A DNA stretch of 64,000 nt from Bacteroidaceae bacterium (GTDB taxonomy: Bacteria; Bacteroidota; Bacteroidia; Bacteroidales; Bacteroidaceae), in NCBI GenBank assembly GCA_017427065.1, contig JAFRTL010000008.1, positions 50,180 to 114,179 on the forward strand, in the 5' to 3' direction. Position 1 is the first letter of the stretch; each line of letters opens with the position of its first letter. Positions 34,951-44,222 of this stretch are shown here, piece after piece. The position numbers and the translations under genes are program-made. The notes below the pieces were generated by a model that ran no database searches, had not been told where the DNA came from, and saw nothing but the letters and a program-made list of their open reading frames with translations.

Positions 34951-37424
34951 CGCATATCATTGGTGCTCGAAGATTGGGCGATTCTACGCAGCAGATAACA
35001 TGGCTGCTGACTGACAGTCGTTCTCTGACGACCAATCCCGAGCAGACTTTATTCTTTGCCCTTCAGACGGCAAGGAATAATGGTGCGCGATTCATTCCCC
35101 AGCTTTATGATAGAGGAGTGAGAAACTTTGTGTTGAACGAAGAAGGTCTTAGTAAATTGGATACTGCCCTTCTGAAAGATGCCAATCTGTTAGTGGTCAA
35201 TCATCCGTTGCAAGCATTGCAGACTTTAGCAGAGCATCATCGCCGTCGTTTTCAATGTCCTGTGGTGGGCATTACTGGCAGTAATGGAAAGACAGTGGCG
35301 AAAGAATGGCTTTATCAGTTGCTCAGTAAGGGTGGCCATAAAGTGGTGCGCTCTCCACGCAGCTATAATTCGCAAGTGGGTGTCCCTCTCTCCGTATGGG
35401 GACTCGATGAGGATACAGAAGTCGGCATTTTTGAGGCAGGCATCTCCAAACCTGGTGAGATGGATGCGTTGGCAGATATTATCAAGCCTACCATTGGTGT
35501 ACTGACGAATATTGGAGGGGCCCATCAGGAAAACTTCACTAATATGCGTCAGAAATGTCTGGAAAAACTCAAACTTTTCCGTGAAAGTGACGTGATTATC
35601 TTCAATGCTGACGACGAACTTATTAACAGTTGTGTACAGGAAACTATCTTGCCTACTCGCCAAATGGCTTGGAGTAGAAAGGATCCAGAAGCGCTCTTAT
35701 ATATTAATGAAATAGTAAAGGGAGAGCAATCTACAAAAGTAAGGTTTACCTACCTACATGATTTTATGGCAGGTTTCAATCTGCCTTTCATCGATGATGC
35801 CTCTATAGAAAACTCACTTCACTGTCTGGCAGTTTATTTGTTCCTACTTCGCGAGATACCAGAAGGTCTGCTGAAAGGTCTGGAAACTTTGGAACCAGTA
35901 GCCATGCGTCTGGAAGTGAAGGAAGGCAAGGATGGCTGTTTGCTTATCAACGATAGTTACAACAGTGACTTAGGCTCGTTGGACATTGCTTTGGATTTCT
36001 TAGGCCGTCGTTCAGAAAGTCACCAATTAAAGCGCACTCTGATACTAAGTGATATGCTGGAAACGGGATGGTCATCGAGTACGCTGTATAAGAAAGTGGC
36101 AAAGTTGGCAGAGACGTATGCAGTAGAGCGTATGGTAGGCGTGGGACATGAGATCAGTAAGGCTGCCTCTTGTTTTGAAAAGATAAAGGAAAGTCAATTC
36201 TACGAGAATACTGCAGAATTGTTGGATGCCATTAATCATCACCAGTTGGAACTGCGGAATGAAATCATTCTGATTAAGGGAGCAAGAAAGTTTGGCTTTG
36301 ATGCTTTGACAGAACTATTGGAGAAGAAAGTTCATGAAACGATATTGGAAGTTAACCTTGGTGCCATGATTGCCAATCTGAATCACTATCGTAGTTTCCT
36401 GAAACCTGAAACCAAGATGGTTTGTATGGTGAAGGCCTCTGCGTATGGAGCTGGTTCTTATGAAGTGGCGAAAACATTACAGGAACATCGGGTAGATTAT
36501 CTAGCTGTGGCAGTGGCAGATGAGGGCTCGGAACTTCGAAAGGCAGGCATTACTGCCAATATATTGATTATGAATCCGGAACTCACGGCATTCAAAACCA
36601 TGTTCGACTATCATCTGGAGCCCGAAGTATACAGCTTCCATTTATTGGATGAATTGGTAAAGGCTGCAGAGAAAGAGGGTGTGACGAATTTCCCTATTCA
36701 TATCAAATTGGATACAGGTATGCATCGTTTGGGCTTCTTGCCAGATGAGATTCCTACATTGATTACCCGTCTGAAAGCACAGAATGCAGTAATGCCTCGT
36801 TCTGTATTCTCTCATTTCGTAGGAAGTGACTCTCCTCAATTTGATGCCTTTACGCATCACCAGATTGCTGTGTTTGATAAAGCTTCGAATGAATTGCAGG
36901 CGGCTTTCCCGCATAAGATTCTGCGTCATATCTGCAATACGGCGGGCATAGAGCGATTCCCTGAAGCGCAGTATGATATGGTGCGTTTGGGCTTGGGACT
37001 CTATGGTATCAATCCTATTAATAATGGGACGCTACATAACATCAGTACACTGAAAACCACTATCCTCCAGATTCATGAGGTTCCTGCTGATGAAACTGTC
37101 GGGTATAGTCGTAGAGGTGAATTGAAACGGACTTCACGTATTGCTGCCATTCCTATTGGCTATGCTGATGGATTGAATCGTCACTTGGGTAGGGGAAATG
37201 CTTATTGTTTGGTGAATGGCCAGAAAGCAAAATATGTAGGTAACATCTGCATGGATGTTTGCATGATAGATGTGACAGACATTGACTGTAAGGAAGGAGA
37301 TCAAGTTGAGATTTTTGGCGACCACCTTCCTGTGCATGTGCTAAGTGATGCGTTGGACACTATACCTTATGAGGTACTGACAGGCATCAGCAACCGTGTG
37401 AAGAGAGTGTATTATCAAGATTAA
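34926..37424 (+). CDS. MurF-alanine racemase fusion
   Basis: An 832-residue two-enzyme chain known in Bacteroidetes. Residues 1 to about 450 are a MurF ligase adding D-Ala-D-Ala to the UDP-MurNAc tripeptide: ATP loop GITGSNGKTVAKEW (about 113-126), NIGGAHQENF, and INDSYNSD. Residues about 470-832 are a PLP alanine racemase: MVKASAYGAGSYEVA carries the PLP Lys (near 500), TGMHRLGF follows, and GYSRRGE supplies the catalytic Tyr. The fusion links production of D-Ala with use of D-Ala-D-Ala. Confidence 0.95.
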   Translation: MPYEIGKIAHIIGARRLGDSTQQITWLLTDSRSLTTNPEQTLFFALQTARNNGARFIPQLYDRGVRNFVLNEEGLSKLDTALLKDANLLVVNHPLQALQTLAEHHRRRFQCPVVGITGSNGKTVAKEWLYQLLSKGGHKVVRSPRSYNSQVGVPLSVWGLDEDTEVGIFEAGISKPGEMDALADIIKPTIGVLTNIGGAHQENFTNMRQKCLEKLKLFRESDVIIFNADDELINSCVQETILPTRQMAWSRKDPEALLYINEIVKGEQSTKVRFTYLHDFMAGFNLPFIDDASIENSLHCLAVYLFLLREIPEGLLKGLETLEPVAMRLEVKEGKDGCLLINDSYNSDLGSLDIALDFLGRRSESHQLKRTLILSDMLETGWSSSTLYKKVAKLAETYAVERMVGVGHEISKAASCFEKIKESQFYENTAELLDAINHHQLELRNEIILIKGARKFGFDALTELLEKKVHETILEVNLGAMIANLNHYRSFLKPETKMVCMVKASAYGAGSYEVAKTLQEHRVDYLAVAVADEGSELRKAGITANILIMNPELTAFKTMFDYHLEPEVYSFHLLDELVKAAEKEGVTNFPIHIKLDTGMHRLGFLPDEIPTLITRLKAQNAVMPRSVFSHFVGSDSPQFDAFTHHQIAVFDKASNELQAAFPHKILRHICNTAGIERFPEAQYDMVRLGLGLYGINPINNGTLHNISTLKTTILQIHEVPADETVGYSRRGELKRTSRIAAIPIGYADGLNRHLGRGNAYCLVNGQKAKYVGNICMDVCMIDVTDIDCKEGDQVEIFGDHLPVHVLSDALDTIPYEVLTGISNRVKRVYYQD

Positions 37425-37469
37425 AACAATAAAAATTAGAATAGTAGAAACATTTAAAATTCAGAGATT

Positions 37470-37697
37470 ATGGAAAACTTGATTTTATTTGGAATGCCTA
37501 CGGGCTCCGAGTGGATTATTATCCTCGTGATTGTATTGTTGCTCTTTGGTGGAAAGAAGATTCCTGAGCTGATGAAGGGTTTAGGTAAGGGTGTTAAGAT
37601 GTTCAAGGACGGTGTGAACGAAGCTAAGGCTGAGATCGATGATGCCGCTAAGGAACTGGAAAAGAAGGATGCAGAAGAGAAGAAGACTGAGAAGTAA
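37470..37697 (+). CDS. tatA: Twin-arginine translocase subunit TatA/E
   Basis: A 75-residue protein with one N-terminal membrane helix (about 14-26) and the hinge FGGKKIPEL before an amphipathic helix and a charged tail rich in Lys/Glu. TatA oligomers form the variable pore for folded proteins. tatC follows after 31 bp; no separate tatB is present here, as is usual in minimal Tat systems. Confidence 0.95.
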   Translation: MENLILFGMPTGSEWIIILVIVLLLFGGKKIPELMKGLGKGVKMFKDGVNEAKAEIDDAAKELEKKDAEEKKTEK

Positions 37698-37728
37698 TTT
37701 TTTTAGGAATTCCTGACAATAAGAACAC

Positions 37729-39468
37729 ATGGGAATCGTTAAGCAAATCATAGAAGAGAGAGAACTGAGTTTTTGGGACCACTTGGATGTCTTGCGTTGG
37801 CTGTTGTTCCGAGTAATCTGTGCATGGGTGATATTGGCTGTGGGCTTCTTCATCATTATGCCCGATTTCTTCGACAAGATTATTTTGGCTCCTTGTTACA
37901 ACGACTTTGTCTTCTATGATTTCTTACGATGGATAGGACTGCAGTTGCATCTCAACGACCCGTTCTTCACACAAGACGAGTTTGAGGTTCACTTGCAGAA
38001 CATTAATCTGGCTTCCCAGTTCTTTACGCACATCACCACCTCTTTCCTCATGGCTGTGGTGGTTACGGCTCCTTATCTGGTTTATGAGATTTGGCGCTTT
38101 GTGCGTCCTGCCCTCTATCCTAATGAATTGAAGGGAGTACGTAAGGCTTTCTCTTTGGGTACTGTCTTTTTCTTCTTAGGAGTGGCTGTGGGTTATTTCA
38201 TGATTTTCCCACTTGCGCTGCGTTTCCTCTCTACCTATCAGTTGAGTGTAGCCATTGAGAATGAGATTTCACTGACTTCCTACATTGACAACTTCATGAT
38301 GCTGGTACTCATGATGGGTGTGGCATTTGAACTTCCGTTGGTTACTTGGTTGCTTTCTCTCATTGGATTGGTGACACGCAGTTTCTTGCGCGAGTATCGT
38401 AAGCATGCTTTCTTGTTGATAGTTATTTTTGCTGCTGTTATTACTCCTACTGGTGATCCATTTACGCTTTCCGCCGTATCTCTTCCACTTTACCTTCTCT
38501 ATGAACTAAGTATTTTCATGGTAAAGGAAGATAAGGATGAGGACGAAGAGGAAGAAGAAACAGAAAAAGAAGAACCTAAGACTTCTGAAGGCAAAGAAAA
38601 TAAGTTGGTAGAAAACAAGGCAGAAGAAACAAAAGCTTTGCCTTCTAAAGATGAAGACGAAACTACTAAGGAAAAAGATTCTTCTCTTGTTGATGCAGAG
38701 AATAATTCTGAGGCTGATACTACAGAAGAAGTGAAAGCAGAAACTCCTGCACCTACAACGATGGAATTCCCTGAAGAGAGTGAGTTTACACCTGAGAGTG
38801 AGGGACCTAATCTCGCTGCTCCAGAGATGGTGGAATATGAGGATGAATATTATATGGAGAACGATATGGTTCAAGTTCGTCAGGTACCAAAAGAGAAGCC
38901 TGTCGATCCTGCCCCTGTCGAGGAAGCTGCAAATACCGTTGAAACAACTCCTGTTGATGAAGTTGGAAAAACTGTAGAGGCAACTTCTACTGAAGCTACG
39001 ACGAAAGTATATGATGATGGCGTGGCTCCTTATGAGAAACTCTATGTACGTCCAGAAGATCAGTTTGTTGATGGTGGAGATGAGTCTGGCTATATGTTCC
39101 CAGGAACTCCTCCTATTGATCCTTACGCTCCTTATAAGGAAATTGTTGAGCATCCCGCTACTGTCTCCTATGTAGCACCACAGGCATTGGAAGGTTTGGA
39201 TTATTTGGAAGCTGCTCGCGTGGAAGCGCGGGCCGCGCAGAAAGCGGCTGACACTGCTGCGCAGATGGCGCAGAATGCAGCTAAAGAAGCTATGGAAGCC
39301 GCAAAGCGTGCTACTGAGGCAGCAGAAGAAGCTATCCGTAAGGCTGAGGCAGTGCTGAAGGAGATGGAACGTCGTAAAGAGGAAGAGGAACTGAAGAAAG
39401 CCATCAAGCCCATCATCGATGTGAGCAAGATCCGTTATGACATAGACAGTCTGCCTCCAAAAGCGTGA
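37729..39468 (+). CDS. tatC: Tat translocase subunit TatC with 315-residue C-terminal tail
   Basis: Residues 1 to about 264 are a normal TatC with six membrane helices; SFWDHLDVLRW is the twin-arginine-reading N-terminus, and FVRPALYPNELKGVRKA and ITPTGDPFT are typical loops. The rest (about 265-579) is not found in model TatC: first an acidic Glu/Lys/Asp run, then Pro/Thr/Glu-rich disordered text, a Tyr/Pro-rich part (about 440-490), and an Ala-rich helix (about 492-550) ending in a Lys/Glu helix. The tail must lie in the cytosol. The next gene begins at a GTG overlapping its stop. Confidence 0.93.
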   Translation: MGIVKQIIEERELSFWDHLDVLRWLLFRVICAWVILAVGFFIIMPDFFDKIILAPCYNDFVFYDFLRWIGLQLHLNDPFFTQDEFEVHLQNINLASQFFTHITTSFLMAVVVTAPYLVYEIWRFVRPALYPNELKGVRKAFSLGTVFFFLGVAVGYFMIFPLALRFLSTYQLSVAIENEISLTSYIDNFMMLVLMMGVAFELPLVTWLLSLIGLVTRSFLREYRKHAFLLIVIFAAVITPTGDPFTLSAVSLPLYLLYELSIFMVKEDKDEDEEEEETEKEEPKTSEGKENKLVENKAEETKALPSKDEDETTKEKDSSLVDAENNSEADTTEEVKAETPAPTTMEFPEESEFTPESEGPNLAAPEMVEYEDEYYMENDMVQVRQVPKEKPVDPAPVEEAANTVETTPVDEVGKTVEATSTEATTKVYDDGVAPYEKLYVRPEDQFVDGGDESGYMFPGTPPIDPYAPYKEIVEHPATVSYVAPQALEGLDYLEAARVEARAAQKAADTAAQMAQNAAKEAMEAAKRATEAAEEAIRKAEAVLKEMERRKEEEELKKAIKPIIDVSKIRYDIDSLPPKA

Positions 39469-42400
39469 AACCACAGGACTACTACGACATTCTTTTGGCT
39501 GCGGCCTTATGTAGGGAGGATGAGCTGAAAATAGCCTATAGGCAGTTGCGTGAACTCCTTGAGGAATGTTGCAAATCACAGTTAGACGAAACAACGTTTC
39601 AAAAAGCTGATTTAGCTGCTAGTATCAATTATGTGGCAGTAAAGCTTAATATCGATAATGTAGCACAGCATAGATTGCATACGTTTCGTCTAACTTCCAA
39701 TGCCATCTTAAATAATCAAGAGGAACCTACTAGAGATTCTTTACTTAGGGATGTCAAAACCTTGGCATTCTTTGTGCGACTTATATCCGACCAACCCATT
39801 CCTCCTTCACTGCTTCACTTGCTTCCACAAGCTGATGCCACTTATACCGCTTCTCCTTCCTTTGTAGGCAAGGAAAAGCGTATGCGTGTGTCTTTCCTTT
39901 ATAAAGATGATCAGTATTTATACGTTCAATCACTGGATAAGTCTTTTGAAGCACCTTTGAAAGTAAGATATGGCATAGAGGAAGTTAATGCTGAGTTTGC
40001 AGAAACATGCTCCTTGCTATGGTGCCAAGCTGTCTTGAATCTATTGGATGTCGGCATTGATGCTGAAGGTGTCCTTACCCCTGCAATTATCGTACTTGAA
40101 CCAGATTATCTTTTGGATATCAGTTCTTTGGCAGAGTGCTATAAGGAGTATGGCCATCATCCAGCTAATTACCTGTTTAATCGACTTTCTCCTTCACAGA
40201 ATACCTCTGCCATGCTTCTTGGAAACATTGCCAATCTTTTCTTGGATGAATGGATTTATGCAGCAGAGACTCCCAATTATCAGAAATGCATGCAGAAAGC
40301 ATTTCGTAGGTATGCATTGGAACTGGTTGCTTGTGACGAATTGAATGATCCAGCGAAGGCTAGGACTTTCTTCAAACAATGTGAGCAGCAGTTCCTGAAT
40401 TTGAAGCAAACGGTGGAGAAGACTTTTCAGGCTGAAGGGTATAAACTTAAGAAAGAGGATGCCGTATTGGAGCCTAGCTTTATTTGTGAGGCCTTAGGTG
40501 TGCAAGGTCGTTTGGACTATATGCAGCGTGACATGAGCTCTTTCATTGAGATGAAATCAGGCAAAGCAGAGGAGTTTAAGTCCAAAGGACATTTACTATT
40601 GAAGGAAAACCACCAAGTGCAGATGCAGCTCTATCAGGCAGTACTGGAGTATTCCATGGGGAAAGACCATAGGCATACAAAGGCCTACCTGCTCTATTCA
40701 CGTTATCCCTTCCTTTATCCGGCACGTCCATCGTGGGCATTGCTGCGTAGAGTCATCAATGTGCGGAATCAGATTGTGGCAACGGAGTATGATGTGCAGC
40801 AACAGCATTCCGAGGAGTTTACGGCCAATTGTCTAGCTGCGATTAATCCTGAGCTGATGAAGCAACAGGAGGTAAACGATAGGTTTTGGGATAGTTATCT
40901 GAAACCTCAAATAGCCAGTTTTGGCGTAAAATTGCAGGCTCTTAATTCGTTGGAACGCTCTTATTTTTATACACTATATCAATTCGTCACAACAGAACTC
41001 TATACCTCCAAGGCTGGTGGAGGTGCGTATGATTTTCAACGTGGAGCAGCTTCGCTATGGCTTTCTACGTTGGAAGAAAAGGAAGAAGCTGGAGAAATTG
41101 TATATGACCTTCAATTGGTTGATAATCAAAGTGCTTCGGAGCAAAAACCTTTTGTGGTATTGAAAAGAAAAGTAACTTCGTCCATGCAGCCAAATTTCCG
41201 TGCAGGTGATGCAGTAGTGCTTTATAAACGGAATAAACCAATCGACAATGTAACTTGCCAACAAATATTCAAAGGGAATGTGGAGGATATCGGGAGTGAA
41301 CGACTAGTGATTCGTTTGCGAATGTCACAACGGAATCCACGAGTACTTCCATCTGATAGTCTTTATGCCGTAGAGCGTGACTACATGGATACTTCGTATA
41401 TCACAATGTTCAAGGGTTTGGCAACTTTCCTTTCGGCAAGTGGTGATCGCAGGGCTTTGCTCTTGGGACAGCAGTTACCTCGTTATGATTCTGCTTATGA
41501 TGAACGAATATCTGCAGAGAAGGATGACTTCAAACGCATATCTCTCAAGGCGCAAGCAGCAAAGGATTATTTCCTTTTGATAGGTCCTCCTGGTACGGGG
41601 AAGACTTCTCGTGCTTTGCGAACTATGGTGGAAGATTTTCTTAATAAAGAAAAACAAATGCTCCTTCTTTCCTATACTAATCGTGCAGTGGATGAAATCT
41701 GCAAAATGTTGGAAAACATAGGACCTGTACCTGACTATATTCGTATAGGTAGTGAGTTGAATTGTGAGGAATCCTACCGTCCTCATTTGTTGGAGAATAT
41801 ATTGGATGGACTGACCAATCGGCGTGAAGTGCGCGAGCGTATGGAGCGTTGCCATATCTTAGTGGGTACTGTTTCCACCATCTCTTCCAAACCTGAACTC
41901 TTCCACATAAAACAATTCGATGTGGCGCTCATTGATGAGGCAACACAGATTTTAGAACCTCAGTTGCTAGGTATCCTTTGTGCACAAACTCCCGAAGGAA
42001 AAGACGCAGTCGGAAAGTTTGTACTGATAGGTGACCACAAGCAGTTGCCTGCCGTTGTACAGCAAGCAACTCAATTATCTGAGGTAAAAAATGAGCAATT
42101 GAGAAACATCGGTTTGCTCAACCTTCGGGATTCTCTTTTTGAGCGACTATACCGAAACCTGACCGATGAACACTGTTTTGATATGCTTTGCCGCCAAGGG
42201 CGAATGCATGATGAGGTTTCAGCCTTTTCCAACGAAACCTTTTATGAGAAACGCCTTATACCAGTAGGTTTGCCACATCAGCTTGATACGCTTTCTGTAG
42301 CCCCTGGCCTTCAAGGCATCGATTTGGCATATTTGCTGGACCGTCGTGTAGCTTTCTTGCCATCGATACCTGAACCTCCTTTAGCTTCCAGCAAGCGCAA

Positions 42401-42827
42401 TGCCTCTGAAGCCCGTTTGGTAGCTCGCTTGGCACATTCTCTTTTCAAACAATATGTTATCATGGATGATTTCAATCCCTTGCAGACGCTTGGTGTGATT
42501 ACGCCTTACCGAAGCCAGATAGCCTTAATTCGGCAGGAATTATCAGCTTTAGGCATTCCTGCCTTGAAGGAGATTACGGTTGATACCGTGGAGCGTTATC
42601 AAGGTAGTGAGCGTGATGTCATTATCTACTCCTGCTGCTTGAATCGTCCTTGCCAGTTAGAGCAGCTCTCCTGTCTTACCGAAGACCATGGCGTACAGAT
42701 AGATCGTAAACTGAACGTAGCTCTCACGCGTGCTCGCCGTCAGCTTTTCATCATTGGAGAGCCCGAGATTATGGCACAGAGTCCACTATATGCCCGATTG
42801 ATGCATTGGGCAGCATCTTATTTATAA
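39465..42827 (+). CDS. Dna2-like nuclease-helicase (PD-(D/E)XK plus SF1 helicase)
   Basis: A 1120-residue protein. The middle has a Cas4/RecB-type nuclease: GRLDY then FIEMKSGKA (about 345-370) give the Asp and Glu-x-Lys of the active site. The C-terminal half is an SF1 helicase of the DNA2/NAM7 group: [13 protein letters not shown] (about 705-717), DVALIDEATQI, VLIGDHKQLPAV, VITPYRSQI, TVERYQGSERDVII and NVALTRARRQLFI. The start is GTG at 39465, overlapping the tatC stop as GTGA. The organisation suggests end processing in repair or replication. No partner nuclease gene is near. Confidence 0.88.
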   Translation: MKPQDYYDILLAAALCREDELKIAYRQLRELLEECCKSQLDETTFQKADLAASINYVAVKLNIDNVAQHRLHTFRLTSNAILNNQEEPTRDSLLRDVKTLAFFVRLISDQPIPPSLLHLLPQADATYTASPSFVGKEKRMRVSFLYKDDQYLYVQSLDKSFEAPLKVRYGIEEVNAEFAETCSLLWCQAVLNLLDVGIDAEGVLTPAIIVLEPDYLLDISSLAECYKEYGHHPANYLFNRLSPSQNTSAMLLGNIANLFLDEWIYAAETPNYQKCMQKAFRRYALELVACDELNDPAKARTFFKQCEQQFLNLKQTVEKTFQAEGYKLKKEDAVLEPSFICEALGVQGRLDYMQRDMSSFIEMKSGKAEEFKSKGHLLLKENHQVQMQLYQAVLEYSMGKDHRHTKAYLLYSRYPFLYPARPSWALLRRVINVRNQIVATEYDVQQQHSEEFTANCLAAINPELMKQQEVNDRFWDSYLKPQIASFGVKLQALNSLERSYFYTLYQFVTTELYTSKAGGGAYDFQRGAASLWLSTLEEKEEAGEIVYDLQLVDNQSASEQKPFVVLKRKVTSSMQPNFRAGDAVVLYKRNKPIDNVTCQQIFKGNVEDIGSERLVIRLRMSQRNPRVLPSDSLYAVERDYMDTSYITMFKGLATFLSASGDRRALLLGQQLPRYDSAYDERISAEKDDFKRISLKAQAAKDYFLLIGPPGTGKTSRALRTMVEDFLNKEKQMLLLSYTNRAVDEICKMLENIGPVPDYIRIGSELNCEESYRPHLLENILDGLTNRREVRERMERCHILVGTVSTISSKPELFHIKQFDVALIDEATQILEPQLLGILCAQTPEGKDAVGKFVLIGDHKQLPAVVQQATQLSEVKNEQLRNIGLLNLRDSLFERLYRNLTDEHCFDMLCRQGRMHDEVSAFSNETFYEKRLIPVGLPHQLDTLSVAPGLQGIDLAYLLDRRVAFLPSIPEPPLASSKRNASEARLVARLAHSLFKQYVIMDDFNPLQTLGVITPYRSQIALIRQELSALGIPALKEITVDTVERYQGSERDVIIYSCCLNRPCQLEQLSCLTEDHGVQIDRKLNVALTRARRQLFIIGEPEIMAQSPLYARLMHWAASYL

Positions 42828-43519
42828 ATAAGGAAGATGCATGGCTGTTTCGTGAGGTCAGGAACATGGCCTCTCCACTCTTTTAGCGTTCGCGTCATGA
42901 TGAACTCCTCATCACAGGTGATGTTGGCAGCAATACAGAGTCGTGTCTGCGGACGACAGGTGGCAAGGATATCCTCCACCAGTCGGTTGTTCCGGTACGG
43001 GGTCTCGATAAAAATCTGGGTCTGTTGCTCTGTGTAGGCACGTTGTTCCAATAACTTCAGACGTTTGGCTCGGTCGGCAGCCTCGATGGGTAGATAGCCA
43101 TTGAAGGCGAAACTTTGTCCGTTGAAACCAGCCCCCATCACAGAGAGAAAAATGCTCGAAGGACCTACCAGTGGTATCACCTTTAAGTGTTTGCGTTGTG
43201 CTAGTGCCACCACATCGGCTCCGGGATCGGCCACAGCTGGGCATCCAGCTTCGGAAATCACTCCCATGGAATGTCCTTCTTCCAATGGTTTAAGGTAGCC
43301 ACTGATTTCTTCGGGTGAGGTATGCTTATTTAGCGGATAAAACAGCGAACCATCTATATCGAAATCCTTGTCCACTTTTTTAAGGAAGCGGCGGGCAGAG
43401 CGTACGTCCTCCACAATGAAGTGGCGGATACTCCGTACCACTTCTTGATTATAGGCTGGCAATACGCGTTCCAAAGCAGTATCACCCAGCAATACAGGTA
43501 TTAGGTAGAGTGCTGCCAT
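42818..43519 (-). CDS. RsmI-like SAM-dependent tetrapyrrole-fold methyltransferase
   Basis: A 233-residue enzyme of the TP-methylase family closest to RsmI, which 2'-O-methylates C1402 of 16S rRNA. GVISEAGCPAVADPGADVV and VIPLVGPSSIFLSVMGAGF are the SAM-binding blocks and FIETPYRNNRLVEDIL is an RsmI hallmark. The frame could be opened six codons earlier by a TTG, but that codon lies in the promoter box; the ATG at 43519 is used. Its end overlaps the convergent helicase gene by 10 bp. Confidence 0.9.
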   Translation of the reverse strand: MAALYLIPVLLGDTALERVLPAYNQEVVRSIRHFIVEDVRSARRFLKKVDKDFDIDGSLFYPLNKHTSPEEISGYLKPLEEGHSMGVISEAGCPAVADPGADVVALAQRKHLKVIPLVGPSSIFLSVMGAGFNGQSFAFNGYLPIEAADRAKRLKLLEQRAYTEQQTQIFIETPYRNNRLVEDILATCRPQTRLCIAANITCDEEFIMTRTLKEWRGHVPDLTKQPCIFLIYK

Positions 43520-43534
43520 ATTTCTTGTTTTTTG

Positions 43535-43555
43535 CAAAGATAGTGCTTATCTTTG
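43535..43555. promoter_or_regulatory. Perfectly palindromic divergent promoter pair
   Basis: CAAAGATA (43535-43542), five bases GTGCT, and TATCTTTG (43548-43555) form a mirror-image pair of -7 boxes: the left serves the rsmI-like gene (15 bp to its ATG), the right the hemolysin III gene (19 bp). The two promoters share the same 21 bp, so RNA polymerase can occupy only one at a time. Confidence 0.75.
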
Positions 43556-43574
43556 TAATCACAAAATCAGAGTT

Positions 43575-44222
43575 ATGATCAAACGCTATACACATAAGGA
43601 AGAACTGTGGAACTCGTGGTCACACGTCGGCGGCATTGTCCTGGGCGTAGTTTTCGGTTTTATCTTTTTGTATTGGTGTTTCTCTGAGAAAAACAACTGG
43701 GCTTCAGCTGGGGTTATTCTCTACCTTTTTGGTATGCTGATGTCCTATATCGCTTCGGTAGTTTATCATGCGCTGCCTGTAGGCAATTGGAAAGAACATT
43801 TACGTAAGTGGGATCATGCCGCCATTTATTGGCACATTGCTGGTTCTTATTCTCCCATTACTTTAGTTGCTATGCGTGAGCAGGGCTATTGGGGATGGAG
43901 CATCTTCTGCTTCATTTGGATTTGTGCTATAGTGGGTACGGTAATGAGTTTTGTTAGACTTCAGGAACATAGTCATCTGGAAACCCTCTGCTTCGTGGGA
44001 ATGGGGCTCTCAGTGCTGGTGGCTTTCAAACCGCTGATGGACTGTGTATCGACTACAGCTATTGCCTGGATCATTGCTGAGGGCGTGTGCTACATCACAG
44101 GGGCCTTATTCTATAGTTTGCGCAAGCGCAAGTATATGCACACGGTGTTTCACTTTTTCGTACTTCTTGGCTCTCTTTGTCACATCATTGCGGTGTGGGA
44201 TGTCCTGATCCAATATGTCTGA
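43575..44222 (+). CDS. Hemolysin III/PAQR family membrane protein
   Basis: A 215-residue protein with seven membrane helices. The conserved PAQR residues are present: the first block ELWNSWSHVGG, SVVYHALP with Ser/His, DHAAIYWHIAGSYSP with Asp, and the last-helix pair FHFFVLLGSLCHIIAV with two His. These form a zinc site in the family, which acts as ceramidase-like hydrolase or sensor in eukaryotes; bacterial roles are uncertain, and haemolysis is a historical label. It overlaps lipA at the 3' end by 38 bp, convergently. Confidence 0.92.
   Translation: MIKRYTHKEELWNSWSHVGGIVLGVVFGFIFLYWCFSEKNNWASAGVILYLFGMLMSYIASVVYHALPVGNWKEHLRKWDHAAIYWHIAGSYSPITLVAMREQGYWGWSIFCFIWICAIVGTVMSFVRLQEHSHLETLCFVGMGLSVLVAFKPLMDCVSTTAIAWIIAEGVCYITGALFYSLRKRKYMHTVFHFFVLLGSLCHIIAVWDVLIQYV

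Noticed and set aside
38506-39594. 362-residue open frame on the minus strand
   Set aside because: It is antisense to the tatC tail and start of the helicase gene; its Cys/Phe/Arg-rich text is what the Glu/Lys-rich tail gives when read backwards.
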